DNA of 64,000 bases from Microcebus murinus (GCF_040939455.1 NC_134108.1:83434001-83498000), one strand, 5' to 3'; counted from the first letter of the stretch, positions 1-12,180 are shown. Made by a program: numbers and translations. Notes: generated by a model from the sequence alone, not told the origin.

Positions 1-864
1 CAATGGACTATCAAACTTGAACAAATAATTGGAAGCACTTTAAGTTCCTTATGTTAATCCCATATTTATAGTTTGAAAAATATGTCTAATAAGTCATAGC
101 AAATACTTCCCTAATAAAAGCATATATATAAATATCAGTAAATCCATACTATGGATTTAGTATAAATTTAGTATAAATTTACTAACTGCTGTTACTACAT
201 ATATATCTTTTATTTATAATCCACATTATATTGAATTCTCATTATATGTGGAAAACCTACATTAAATGTTACTTTTATTCTTTGAAATCAAAGTGATACT
301 TACATTTTATTAAACCTATTATTAGTGCAAAGATATCTATAACTATAATATTAGCTCCCTTAATATACACATTTTTGCAGCAATATAAACATCACTTTTT
401 AATTAGATATTACAGTAAAAGTAAAAAAAAAAAGGGGGGGACAGAAAATAGATCTTTTGGAGTATGCATTACATTTCTTTGCCAAACAATGAAAAGGACA
501 AGTGGATGAGAAAAGTTTCCCAAAGACTTAATCCACAGGTCATTTTTAAAGCACATTTGATTTTAAGGGCAAATCCATGTTACAGGATTTAGTCATCCAA
601 AAGATAATTTAAATTACAGAAGAAGTATATTACTACTAAGAGGTGTTTTATCCATTTTAAATTGCAGAAGATGAAGTTAATTAAATCATGCTCCTTTAAC
701 TAGTTTAGTGGTAGATTAAATGCAAAAGTCTTTACCTTATAATGTTCACTATAATAACCATAACATAACAAATGTAAAGTATTTTTAAAGATGTTTGTGT
801 GGTTTATCTTCAGACACATTGCATGACAAGAACTTTTTAAATCATCTCTCAGATTTGACTAAGA
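1..864. other. AT-rich intergenic DNA, nothing recognised
   Basis: No repeat family or coding frame is recognisable. The only distinctive motif is a purine run of eleven A followed by seven G at 423-440. Confidence 0.6.
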
Positions 865-1225
865 GTTAACTGCATGTCAGATGACTCTAGATTCCCATCA
901 TTCTAAACTTTCTTGGAATACAGTGAGACGCATTAAAGTATATAAAGTATATACAACATAAAAGTAACTACAGAATCCCTGAAATCGAGGCAGGCCACTT
1001 GGTTCCAATTCTGAACTGTATTTGGCCTGTAAATCTTAAAAAGCTGGGTTATCTATTTTTCTAAACTAGAAACTACTGCAGATTAGAAGTTGCAGGCGGA
1101 CTAGAAGCAACAAACTAGACGTGGGAGGAAGTAGTGAGGGGTGATGGTTAAAGGCATTCTGACAGCATTGAAAAGTTACAGCTGACAGCCTGACATTGAG
1201 GGATACAGAAACTCCCAAGCATATG
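865..1225. repeat. Diverged direct repeat, copy 1
   Basis: This stretch matches 1930-2240 in the same orientation. Landmarks present in both are AGATTAGAA followed by CAACAAACTAGA, a GAGGGGTG(A/G)T segment, GCATTCTGA, GTTACAGCTGACAGCC and GACATTGAG. The homology fades after about 1220. The family is not recognised. It could be two LTR-like or SINE-like copies of an old repeat, or a local segmental duplication with an offset of about 1.04 kb. A small minus-strand frame across it looks like chance. Confidence 0.6.
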
Positions 1226-1929
1226 CAGAAATGTGCTGCGTGTTTCAGCATAGAACAAGAATGAGATACATAATGACGGTAATGAGTCATCAAGAATACG
1301 ACTACATTATGTGCTGTGTCCTCTGTTAAGGAAGGAAGTGAAATGTACTCTTAGCTTTTTGGAAGAATTTCTATCAAAACAAGAAAAAAAAAAAAAGTTA
1401 AAATGAATCATTGGCACCTGATGGGACAAACTTCATTTACCTAGAATATTCACTTACATAAAATGTGCTTTCATGACAAAAAAACAAAAAACAAAAGGAA
1501 AACCTCTCTATTTCTCCTTGGATTTTATCCTGAAAAAAATTTTTGATTATAAAAATATACAGGTCATAATCTCCTAGAAGTCTGGCTTGAAATTCAAGTT
1601 TCATTCCTTAATTAAGTGTGTGACTTTGGGTTTTGGATGGAGCCTCCTTGAGTCTGATCATTCACATCTATAAATGCCAGTTTTATTCACATCATGAGGC
1701 TTCCTTGCAGATAAGACAGGAGTATCAAATTGAAAGTGAAGTCACATATGATAAAGGAGTGTTAGTGATATTCTTGCCAGGCCTTCTCTTTTGAAGCTCC
1801 TAGCATTTGAGATTTTGGAGTGTTTCATTTTAAAGACCAAGGTCTAACAAGCTTACTGACTGTCAGGAGATTTTATTTTTTAACACCCCTGCTTGGATAT
1901 TATATAATGTAAAGTAAGGCTTGAACTCC
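1226..1929. other. Spacer between the two direct repeats
   Basis: AT-rich sequence with short A runs near 1383-1396. I saw no primer-binding site, polypurine tract or coding remnant that would make this the internal region of an LTR element. Confidence 0.5.
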
Positions 1930-2240
1930 TGGTCAGATGTCAGTCACCTTAAACACTCTGGAAGACAATAGAATACATGAAAGTATGTACAGCATTGGAA
2001 CAGCTTAAATGGAACCATCGAATCTCTGAAATTAAGAGACTCTTAACCTCTCACACGGAGATCTACTTGGACTATAAATCTTTAAAAAGTTGATTTATCT
2101 ATTTTCTATCATAATGCAGATTAGAAACAACAAACTAGATGTTGGAGGAGGCACAGAGGGGTGGTAGTTAAATGCATTCTGATGGCATTAAGCAGTTACA
2201 GCTGACAGCCAGACATTGAGCAATACGGAGACTGTTCAGA
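1930..2240. repeat. Diverged direct repeat, copy 2
   Basis: Counterpart of 865-1225, with many substitutions and small indels. The most conserved part is 2100-2220. Divergence is too high for a recent duplication. Confidence 0.6.
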
Positions 2241-2795
2241 CTGACACATTGTTTGGAGGAGATAAAAACATAAAAAGTAGAACCACAAATAATTCCCAAA
2301 GATAACCCAATTCATCTTGTTCTTTTACAATTAATTTCTTGAGATATTTACCAGGGCTTGAGTTTTTAATGGACAAAAGGCAATGGATCAAAAGTGCCTC
2401 TTCTCTCTCCCTACTTCATGAAGAGTAAGTTAATGATGGATAGGAGTGCAATATATGTTTAAAGAACACGGGGAAGAGAATTCTATAACTGTTGCACAAA
2501 GGTCAGTTATAACAACTTTGGTTGAGAAAGTTGGGACCCTGGTAGATCATTCTGAAATTTTCTTGGAATGTCATACACATTTAACTAGACTTCATAAATA
2601 GTGAAGTAGAAGTAAATCTTGTTACATGTGGAAGTTTGTTGTTGCTCTTATTCCCATCACTTTTATTTTCCCCATTTGTGGGTACTAAAATGAATGGTGT
2701 TCTTAAAAATTAAGTTTGAGTTATATAAGTGTAGTGAGATGCCAAAAGAGGACCTACACTTCACGTTCTCATTTAACTGGTGTACACTCCATTCA
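2241..2795. other. Intergenic DNA, nothing recognised
   Basis: No interspersed repeat or coding signal seen. Confidence 0.5.
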
Positions 2796-2993
2796 GTAGA
2801 ACTGTCTGTGATGAGGTAAATGCTATATAATCCGGCTTGTCCTTTAGCACATGTGGCTATTAGCCACATGTAGCCACTGAGCGTCTCAAAGGTGGCTAGT
2901 CTGACCAATTTTTAATTTTTTTTAAATGTTATTTGATTTAAATTTAAATTAAGTGACCAAATGTTACTTGTACTTATGGTATTGGACAAGAGT
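2796..2993. mobile_element. Old hAT-like non-autonomous DNA transposon fragment
   Basis: Contains the block ACATGTGGCTATTAGCCACATG near 2850-2871, then GTGGCTAGT, an AT-rich core and a terminal GGTATTGGACAA. These are marks of a common mammalian hAT-type repeat whose ends resemble TGTCCAATA/TATTGGACA. A second copy lies at 44160-44345. I am not certain of the family name. Confidence 0.5.
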
Positions 2994-4276
2994 GGTCATC
3001 ATATGATTTTTAAATGTCAAAATAATTCAAGTCAATGCAAAGGTTTTGCAGCCCAAAAACATGTTAGAAAGTCTTTTTGTTACTCAATGTGAAGATCTCA
3101 AAAAGTCTGAGAAGCTCTTTATTGCAGATACATGTAAGGAAAATAGTATCAAATAATGCAAGAGTGGTCTCTCTTTCTGTTGCTTACAATGAAACACCAT
3201 GATATTATTGGGGCACCAGAGGTATCACTGAGGCATGGATGTGGATGTTTATGCAAGAAGAAAACCCATGATGGGAATTAGAATCAAAACATTGTTTTCT
3301 TAAGATGAAGGCAGCACAATTTTTTTTTTAAGGGAATAAGAGCTCTCAGAAAAAACATTATTTATTTTAATAATAATCTTTATTATCTCAGTCAGGTATA
3401 GCTCATATTGGAGGAAGATAGTAAAGGACTTCTTTCAGAGAAAAAAATAGATGATCAAGTCTCCATTTTTCCTCCTAGAATAAAATAGAGCATAAAGTAA
3501 ATAATTATTATTAAAGAATGACTTTTTAATGAAAAGTAAGAGATTATTTGGGGCCTATATTATGTATAAATTTTATTTGTAATTATTACAAATATAAAAA
3601 TGTATACACTTCTAAATTTACTAAAATCTACTAAATTTAAATCTTCTAAATTTACTAAAATTTATTATACATAAATATAATTATGTATTTCATTATGCTT
3701 TGCTCCATTTACTGATATTAAAATATCATAAAATAACAATAATTTAAAGATAACTTTAAAGTGAGTACTTTTAAGACAAAAATAAATTGTGGTGGCAATG
3801 AAACTTTTTAATAATACATGAAATGCATTGATAGTAAGCTAGGAGGGGATATGACTAATTTTACTGTGACATGGTTTTCTAGGCTGATAGAAAAAAATAT
3901 TTTTCTTATTTATAATACCTTCTTACCCCTCTACCCCTCCTACTTTTCAAAGATATACACATGGGACTAATGAAACAATTTAGTTAGCATATGTTTAACC
4001 AGGGTAAAATTTCTTCTTCAATGATAGCTCCATTGCATCAGCTAACAGAATCAGTTATAATTAACATGATCAACTGAGTTAATTTTGATACATTGTTTGT
4101 TCATTTTACTTTATATTAAAATTCTATTTGTCTTTTAAGGGTACATAAGGAAGTTGAAGCATCTAACTATAAAAATAATCACAAAAAGGATTTTAAGACT
4201 GATTATATTTACTATTTCAATTTGTTTATCATATATAGTGGATAAGATAAAAAAACATTTAAAAAGAAACAATAAA
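2994..4276. other. AT-rich DNA with one short direct repeat
   Basis: No element recognised. A perfect 19-bp direct repeat starting CTTCTAAATT occurs at 3609-3627 and 3643-3661, offset 34 bp. Confidence 0.5.
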
Positions 4277-4330
4277 GTTTTTTTTTTAATTTCATCATAT
4301 GGGGGTACAAACGTTTAGGTTACGTAGTTT
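4277..4330 (-). mobile_element. Extremely 5'-truncated L1 3' tip
   Basis: A T run is followed by ATGGGGGTACAAACGTTTAG and GTTACGTA. This is the reverse complement of the last ~50 bases of the L1 subfamily also seen at 35303 and 57308. Only the extreme 3' end was copied. No convincing target-site duplication was found. Confidence 0.6.
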
Positions 4331-4904
4331 TTATCATAATTTCTAAAAGGAGAATCTGCTTTAAAGGACTAAATACTTTTTATGGAACTGAAGTTTTAAG
4401 TGATAATGCTAGCAACTTAATTACTTCCTCCTTAGAGGTGCTGATGGGTGGTAGTTTTAATGCATTTCCATGCCTTAAAACAAAGTTCTGTCCTCCATAA
4501 GCACAGAAAAGCCTTAATTCACTGAAGAAGCATAAATCTTTTTAAGTACTGAGTTCTTTAGGAAAAATTTTATCATATTTCCAAAATGTGTGATCTCCAT
4601 TCATCACCTTTCACCTTTTTTGTTTGTTTGTTTATGCAAAATCATTACTGAAAGGATAAATACTATTTTTATTCAAACTATTGTCAACAGAAGACAATAA
4701 AATACCTTAAAACAGACAAAAACTCTGATTCAATGTTCATGAAATAAGATATTTAAAAATTGACTACTGTTTCTTAGCATTCCCCACTAAGAAATTTCTT
4801 TCAAACTCTCTAAGACTTTTTAAGTCGAGCTTTGAGTAATGTTGTAACATGGAATATAAAAAGATCCTCAGTGAGACTGGATGGAAATGAAGAAAGCATT
4901 TACT
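4331..4904. other. Intergenic DNA, nothing recognised
   Basis: AT-rich, with a short TTTG repeat near 4618-4632. Confidence 0.5.
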
Positions 4905-4997
4905 ATTATTAAATGAACAATTATTGAGTACCTACACTGCTGCCCACTACATCCTACATGCTCTGGATGTGTCAGTGAATAAAACACATTTCAAAAG
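4905..4997 (-). mobile_element. L2 LINE 3'-end fragment
   Basis: Reads as the reverse complement of the L2 tail: ATTATTGAGTACCTAC, then a decayed middle, then GTCAGTGAATAAAACA. Heavily diverged. Confidence 0.5.
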
Positions 4998-5170
4998 ATA
5001 TAAAGTTTCAGTTATGCAAGATGATTTAGTTCTAGAGATCTGCTATACTATATTACCCTTATAATTAACAATATTTATTGTATACTTAAAATTTTTAATA
5101 GGGTAGATCTCATGATAAGTGGTTTTACACACTAAAAACCAAATAAAGCAACAACAACAAAAAGCCCACA

Positions 5171-5348
5171 CAGGAGTGTGGCTTGGAGTCACATGTGGCC
5201 TTCTGGATCCTTGAGTGGAACATTTTGACTGAATCCAAATTTTATAGAATAAAGGGATTTGTTCTGTGAAGTTTGGATTTGGTCAAGGGCTGTACTCGGG
5301 TATGTGGAGGGCCACATGTGACATTGAAGTTGCAGGTTCCCCCATCCT
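5171..5348. mobile_element. Old hAT-like DNA transposon with terminal inverted repeats
   Basis: The ends begin CAGGA and end TCCTG. Subterminal arms GTCACATGTGGCCTTC (5188-5203) and GAGGGCCACATGTGAC (5307-5322) are inverted with one mismatch. The middle (GGATTTGTTCTGTGAAGTTT) and the tail GCAGGTTCCCCC resemble a mammalian hAT family whose text I recall without being sure of its name. No matching 8-bp target duplication remains. Confidence 0.55.
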
Positions 5349-6002
5349 GAAGTGAAGGCCCAATTGAGACATGTTTATATATATTTAGTTAATATAGTAT
5401 ATGAAGATTTTATTTCACCAGAAAAAGGTTAGTGATTTACATTGGGCTTTAAAACTTAGTAATTCATTATGGTGGAAAACACTGGTGAAAAGATAAGTAT
5501 ATACAGACAGGAAGGTCTGTTAATAAACTGGTTACAATAATGAGACAAGACAAGATGAGCTTTTGGACTAAGTTAATGTCACTGGATCACTGGATGACGC
5601 TGACATTAGTAGATGTATTCAAATGACACTATATATTTAGGAGTTTGAGAAGACAAAAAAATGCAAAGTGATTGAGAATACATGATGCACTCAACATCAG
5701 CAACAAAAACAATAACTAAAGCTAGATAATATTGAAGATAGGCTTATTTAAATTGACAATGAATTGTGTATATTTTGAAATAATGGCATCCTGTGTGATG
5801 AGTTGTTTAAGTTCATTCATTGTTTCTGATTCTTTATAGTCTCTTATGAAGAATGATAGAGTAGTCCTTTGTCTAACGCTCTTATAATCATCCATCCAAT
5901 ATCCAAAGCAAATCCATCCAATATTTAAATTAAAAGATTTGAAATAAAGAATAGATTATGAAACAAATATGCTTAGATAAGTCAATATTTTGCTTACCAA
6001 AA
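5349..6002. other. Intergenic DNA, nothing recognised
   Basis: AT-rich with no clear element. The last bases, CCAAAA at 5997-6002, may be the left target duplication of the LTR that follows. Confidence 0.5.
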
Positions 6003-6523
6003 TGTAAGAACATACACGTGTGTGTATGTGTACAATTCTTGGTGTTAGAGCTGGAATTCACAGGGCCATGGGACAGAGAGACAGAGTCACTGAAGGCTGT
6101 AATTATCAAAAGGAGTTTGTCTGAGCTAGGGTCCAAGCCCGAGAGCGCCAGCACTGTGGCCTTTTGTTTGGGCAGGTACCCCCATGGTGTGCTAGTGAGC
6201 CTTTTATATGTAAGCTGTTTACATGCTGATCACGCATCTGCCTTTTACAGTGATTGGTGGGCCCCCATGGATCATTCATCTACCCTCTACAGTGATTGGT
6301 GGGCCCCCTGGATCATGCTTTCCCCACCCTTTTACTTCATCCTGCCCCTGATTCGCTCTAACCTGTTCCGGGTCCTAGCCGAGAGGTTCCAGTCTCAGCG
6401 CTTTTTCTCTGCATCCCATAATGCACCCATAATGCCCTGCGGTTAGTTGTGGTCAGCAAGCAAGCAATAAACAGAAGCTGAAAGACTGCCGTTAGCTTAA
6501 TAGCCCAGTATCTTACACTGGGG
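6003..6523 (+). mobile_element. Probable solo LTR of an endogenous retrovirus
   Basis: The element starts TGTAAGA and reaches TCTTACA at 6511-6517, a perfect 7-bp terminal inverted repeat with canonical TG...CA ends. It is much richer in GC than its surroundings. A U3-like part carries a 42-bp tandem repeat (6235-6276 and 6277-6317), each unit holding ATTGG, an inverted CCAAT box. A polyadenylation signal AATAAA lies near 6466. CCAAAA at 5997-6002 and 6524-6529 may be the target duplication, which leaves six extra bases CTGGGG after the CA end. A 162-residue open frame across it has no recognisable domain and is probably fortuitous. The family is not identified. Confidence 0.6.
6235..6317 (+). 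repeat. 42-bp tandem repeat with CCAAT boxes in the LTR
   Basis: Two units share CATCT, TACAGTGATTGGTGGGCCCC and TGGATCAT with a few differences. Duplicated U3 segments of this sort often hold enhancer or promoter factor sites. That role is inferred here. Confidence 0.7.
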
Positions 6524-6529
6524 CCAAAA

Positions 6530-8774
6530 ATATTACTTTTCCCATAATGTAAAAATTATTAAAATTAAATTCATGATTAATTGCTTATAAATAAAATGGC
6601 AATGGTAAAGAGGGCAGTAGTGAAAAATGTCAAACTGCATGTCTAATTCCTGAAATCAGTTTTGTTGACAAACGTGCCCCTATTAAACTACATGTATTTG
6701 AATTATGGCAGCTTTCAAATTTACTATTTCTCAACCCTTATGTTTAAGCAAAAAGATTATAATTGATAATATTAAATAAGCATAATTTTATCAAGTAATC
6801 AAAAATGCTATAATCTAGAAATGTCTTATTCTAACAAATATTTGAATCTTTCTAACTTCAATATTGTTTATCACTACTAAGTTACATTAAGTTCAAGAAT
6901 TTAGCAGTAAGTCTAAGAAAAGTAGAACAAATTCCACTTTTTTTTACATTTGAAACAATAATGTGCATGATATAGTAAAATCTAGATATTTTTGCTACAA
7001 AAGTAAAATGTTAACTTTTATTTTTCAAGAAAAGTTAGAAAGAAATGAGGAGAGTTAAGAGAAGTTTGAAATAAAACTGGCTATGCTTGCTTTAAATTTT
7101 AACTCATTTCCAGAGGATGATATGTTGATTAACATACTTTTTACTGTTTTTACTATTTTAATATTATATTATACTTTTATATTATAATGTAAATATAAAA
7201 AAAAATTTGAGATAGATGGATCTGAAGGCTAATTCTATAAACAGTTGCAAATGTTTTTGTTATATTGTGTGTCTAATGAATATGAAATTATATTAAATTT
7301 TCAAAATACATCAATTTATACATGTACAGATAATGTTTTAGAGTATTTTTATTCTACATGTCTCATTTCTTTGCATAGAAAAAAATTCCATTAAGTTGGG
7401 AAGCCCCATTCAAGGAAATCATAAAATAAATGTTCTTGTTTATTTGTTTAGCAAATTTATATTTCTTTTTACTCCCAAGTTGGCAATTTGTTTCTTCTTT
7501 TTCTGCATTTTTCTTTGATTCAAATTCTACTTTTCTTCCTTTTATATATGTATAACAATTTATCATATGATTTTATGGATATGTATGTTATAAGCTAAAT
7601 AGTTTTAAAGTATCAAAACTCTAGTGCCAAAACTCTAGCAAAGCAGCTTTTACAAGAATTTCTCTCCCATGGTAAGTTTCACGTCTTTCATGACCCTTTT
7701 GGGGAAAATTTTCCATGTAGTCATCCGTAAATAGATGAGCAATTTCCATTATTTTTAAAGAGCACTGTGGTGTGATTGCATTCCTACTGAACATAAATTT
7801 ACTCTTTGATAATTAGGAAATGCCTCAGGAAAAGATTATGTAATTGATATATTTGATTTTTCTTTCATAATTGAATAATAAGCATAATGAGAAATTTAAA
7901 AAGCTTGGTTAATCAAATGATTAATAAAATTTATAAATTGAAAGTATAGATTTTTCATTGTATTTGAACTGTTCACTCTCAATTTTAAAGAACTTTGTTT
8001 CACATTGAAACAATGAAATGAAAAAAGAAGGCAGAATATTTAATAACCAGACACTGATAAAGACTAGATTAAACTACACTACCTTATTTTTTATAATCTT
8101 AATAATGTATTTGTTTTCTTAATATCTTAAATCATTGTGAAAACAAATATCTTCAGTTTGATTTTTAGAGGGAAAAATTATGCTAACTCAAAATAATTAT
8201 TAAGAAAGTAATGCAAAATCTTTTAGAACACATAACACGAAAAATATGTTTATATTTCCAGTTGATTACTTTTACTTACTCATTATATAAATGACTTAGC
8301 CCTTAATGATATTACTTACAATATGGTCACCTGGCTTTGCTAGTGTACTGAATTTGATATCAATAAGACTGGCTTTTTAAATAAGCAAAACATTTGTGTC
8401 TTCTGACTTGCTAACTGTCTAGCTATGATACAAAATATAATTTACTGTCCTATGCTTGCAGTCATATGAAGGTGTCTCATTAGGTCCTAAAGCAGTGATA
8501 GGTCTAAATCAGTGAGCAAATTACATAAGTTTCTTTATCCTGAAGTGTGCATATTCTAGTTGATTTTGACAGCCACGTTAGTAACAACTTTTCATTAGCA
8601 GCTTCTCAGCCTTTTCATCTGCCATCAAGCATCTATCACCTGTCTATTCATTATAAATTGTACAATCTCTTCATGAATAAAACTCAATTAAAATCCAAAA
8701 TCAAAGCATTATACTTTGCAAGAATGCCCACAAAAAAAAAAAAGAACATAAATGAACGTGCGAATAAAACATTT
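6530..8774. other. 2.2 kb AT-rich intergenic DNA, nothing recognised
   Basis: Long A/T-dominated sequence with no identifiable interspersed repeat. Open frames are short and show no domain. Confidence 0.5.
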
Positions 8775-8875
8775 ACTCATTCATCAGCACGTGTATTAAT
8801 TCAGCAAATATTTACTGGGGATATACTTTGTACTAGATGTTCTTCCAAATATTGGGGATAAATTGGTGCCAAGTA
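8775..8875 (-). mobile_element. L2 LINE 3'-end fragment
   Basis: Contains ACTCATTCATCAGC, CAGCAAATATTTACTGGGG and TACTAGATGTTCT, the reverse complement of the L2 3' end (family pattern: AACAAATATTTATTGAG). Confidence 0.55.
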
Positions 8876-9035
8876 AGTTTCTTTTTCTTCCAGTGTGTAT
8901 ATTACAGTAAATTTGGAGCACCACTTTAGTAGAATCTTTCATTCATAGATACTTAACAGTAGCAATATCATACTTTTTATTGTGATATTCCCAAAGTTTG
9001 TGTAAGTATTCCCACAACGTGTGTATATCTATATT

Positions 9036-9038
<3 letters not shown>

Positions 9039-9089
<51 letters not shown>

Positions 9090-9100
9090 CATATATATAT
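9039..9100. repeat. (AC)n-(AT)n microsatellite
   Basis: An AC dinucleotide tract of about 20 units (9039-9079) followed by an interrupted AT tract. A short CTAT-rich patch follows near 9148-9160. Confidence 0.95.
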
Positions 9101-9340
9101 TTGTGTGTTTATATATGGGTGCACATCTATATATTTAGATTGCTATCTATCCATCTATCTATGTGACCTCTCTCACTTCTGAACTGTAGACACATTTAAG
9201 TTTCAAACATGTCATTCACAATGGACTTAACTTAGACCTGTTAAGAATGAGAAAATACAATGTGAAAAACATTTGATTCAATGGCAGGGATCACTAAAGG
9301 CAGAAGCAGTTTGCTCCATTAGTCTACAACTATAATCATA

Positions 9341-9740
9341 GCATCCTGATTGGCAACAGCTCATTATATGGTATAAGGGTAAACCCATTTGTATAGGCAA
9401 TAGATTTCTTAGACCAAACCACGACGACTGCTGGTATGTCTACTAACAGCTTTCTAGTAAGGCATGAGTCAGCATGCTTATGTAACTATGATGTCACCTC
9501 TTATGTAAGCCCCATGTGATCACCCCCTCACTTTAGCATGTTGCCACTATTGTTCCAAGCCATATGTAAGTGCTCACCATATTCTCACTACTGCAGCATC
9601 ATCCCAATAATAAAGGGTATGTCTCATCTACCTGCTGTTGCTCCTCTCTTCTTTCAGTTCCTGAAACCCACTTGGTACCCTAGGTGGCTGTGGAACTACA
9701 AAGTATAATGGTAAAATTGGAGTAACTGGAATTTTCACTG
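9341..9740 (+). mobile_element. Weak LTR-like candidate
   Basis: A GC-richer island has an AP-1-like TGAGTCAG (near 9467), a CRE-like TGATGTCA (near 9490) and AATAAA in AATAATAAAGGG (near 9609). A pyrimidine-rich segment and CTTGGTACCCTAGG follow. The order resembles U3-R-U5 of an LTR, but no terminal inverted repeat or target duplication was found. It may be another kind of repeat or unique DNA. Confidence 0.3.
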
Positions 9741-9751
9741 CCTCCAACATT

Positions 9752-9885
9752 TACCATTTCTTTGTGTTAGGAACATTCCAATTCTACTCCTCTAGTTATT
9801 TTGAAATATACATGAAATTATTGTTAACTATAGTCACTGTATTGTGCTACTGAACATTAGATCTTGTTCTTGACTGGTGGGTCAG
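9752..9885 (-). mobile_element. L1 3'-UTR fragment
   Basis: TTTGTGTTAGGAACATTCC, then TATTTTGAAATATAC, TTAACTATAGTCAC and ACATTAGATCTTGTTC match the old primate L1 3' UTR in reverse. The same passage occurs at about 28020-28130. Confidence 0.6.
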
Positions 9886-10290
9886 TTCTATAGTATGGTT
9901 TTGAGTTTTCTCAGACCAAAAAACAGGTTAGGGTATCTTTGGTTTCCAATATTGGTGATAGCTACTTAGCTTGGTACAGATGTTTTTACTATGTTTAAAT
10001 TGATGAAGTGGATTCCACTGTGTTGTTTATGAAAATACCAGCCAGTACTTTAATTGGTTTCAGAAATGGAGTGTTGTATCAGAATCTACAAGATGTCCAT
10101 GGCATAGTGGAGAAGGTGGAGACTTTTAGTCTGAGCTCACCTAATTCATTTTGTAAAGCTGATAAAGTTAGTTATCAGTGGTACCATATTTGGTCCAACT
10201 GTCATCTCCTACATGTTGATAACTCAAACCAAGTGTCAACCAATGCTATAAAAATGAAAGAAATTATAGAGAAAGTCTGATTCTTGCTAT
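9886..10290. other. Unrecognised sequence with a 90-residue open frame
   Basis: A plus-strand frame spans 10008-10280. It shows no motif, signal peptide or family resemblance I recognise. It follows the LTR-like candidate and an L1 fragment, so it could belong to a decayed retroelement. I do not call it a gene. Confidence 0.3.
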
Positions 10291-11735
10291 ATGTCGGCTC
10301 TATCTTGTCACTTTCAGCAAAATACAATGAGAAAAATTGAACCAACTGAGCTAATCTGAAAGTAGAGATAGAAGAAAATGCAATTTGGTGAATGGAGATA
10401 ATATTTAAGCTCTAAATTCTTAACTAATAGCCACTAATAATTAGCCATTAATTGAGGATAAGGGATATAGATAGAGCCTAGAAGCCTATAAGTAAAATAT
10501 TGTCTTCAAGCTTATAAACTATATCTAGAGAAAGTCCTTAGCTGTGGGTTCATCTGGAAGAAAATAAACTGAAAGCCTTGTAAGTTTTTGGTAGAACACC
10601 ATTACCAAAAAACTCGAACGCTTCACTGCAAATGACCAAACTTCATCTTTAAAAACTCTATTGCTAACGCTATGCATGTCCTAGGATAATGTACTCTTTT
10701 TACCCACCTCATAGTAATGAAAGATAAGGGGTAAAGAAGAGCATCCTAGATGTAAAAACTAGGGTCCAAGGCATATGTCAGACCTAGAATGCAGAACCTA
10801 TCTACTACAGACACTAACAAAGGAGGATGTCTCACTGCTAGCACAGGGGCCTGAAATATTATCTATGAGAAATATTACCTACAAGATTTTCTCTTTTCCT
10901 CTTTTCTGAAATGAATATTTTATTCCTAGCATGCTATTACGTCTTCACATTACATATTACATATTAACTTCGTATATATTAAGGGCAAATAATTTGTCTT
11001 TTTAATTACATGATCAGCAGACGTCAGATTTGAACTTGATTGCAAATATTAAACATCACTTGGACATCCTTGACCTTGAACAGGAATGTCAAATCATTAA
11101 CTTGATGGGGAAATTATATTTATCTCTCTTAGGAAGGAGGTGAGTGTGTGTCTTATGCAGAGGAAAAAATGGGAATAGATTTTTGGCAAGCTGAAGGGGT
11201 GGACTCTTGCAAAAAAAAACAAAACAAAACTTGTTAATATCAATTTTCCTTTTATTCTTTAATAATATGACCTTACTTTTATTCAGAGTGGCAATTCACC
11301 TAGCACTAACATATTTCTCAGCCTCTTTGATGCGGAAACATGACTATGTTCTGATTAGTAATGTGTAAACGGAAATGCAACCTGGAAATTCTGGCAAGGC
11401 TTGGAGCTGGCTTAGCAAGAACGTGAATCCTTTTGCCCTTCTTCCTTTCCCCCTTTCCTTCTCCAAAATGAAAATGTTTCCCAAAGATATGGCATCCATT
11501 ATGTTGACCTTGGGAATGAAGTCCAAAAGAAGCCCACACTCATAATGGCTTCATGAGAGTTAAAAAGTGGCCTTAGATCACTTACCTCTGGACTTTTTGC
11601 TACATGTGAGAAAAATGAACCTGTGCCGTATTTTAAAACGATGGAACACGTTATTTTCAGCCATTGTTACCCTAAACCAAATGTGATTCCTGATTGATAC
11701 AGGTTGTAAACAACAAATATATACATGAGATGATT
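10291..11735. other. Intergenic DNA, nothing recognised
   Basis: No element recognised apart from a short A-rich AAAAC-type patch at 11210-11230. Confidence 0.5.
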
Positions 11736-12180
11736 TCAGCTAGGACTAAGTGCTAAGGCTGTAATAAAACAGGTTTGTGGAAGAGAGAATATTAGCAATA
11801 AAGTAAGTGAAGGCTTGATGAGGAGGTTAAAATTGAGCTACGAAGCAACTAAGGAGCATGATATGTGAAGATCTCTGTGGGTGGGAGTAGGGGGAACACA
11901 TTGCAAGCAGAAGAAAAAGAAAGAGCCAAGAGCTTGATCCAGGAAGAATTTGCAAGTAGTTGAAAAGTCAGAGGAATGGGAAGATATGCGTGACAGGAAG
12001 AGTAGCAGAAAATTATATGAGAAAGACAGGCAGTTGGCTAACCATGCAGAATTATAAAATTTTATTTTCAAGAGAGATTTGAAGCCACTGGAGTATTTTA
12101 AGTAAAGTGATAGCCTAAACTGATTTACAATTATCACTTTCACTGCTCCATAGAGAATAAATTTTAGGTGCTTAACAACT
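11736..12180 (-). mobile_element. L2 LINE fragment
   Basis: The order GAGGAGGTTAAAATTGAGCT, AGAGCTTGATCCAGGAAG, GAAGCCACTGGAGTATTTTA and AGTGATAGCCTAAACTGATT follows the reverse complement of the L2 3' half (family text near the last block: GGAGTGACATGATCTGATTT). Highly diverged. Confidence 0.5.

Noticed and set aside
5958..6446. 162-residue open frame as a possible gene
   Set aside because: It lies across the LTR-like element, has no domain, and the frame is explained by the GC-rich repeat sequence.
10008..10280. 90-residue frame as a novel small protein
   Set aside because: No family resemblance, promoter or splice context. It is kept only as an unrecognised region.
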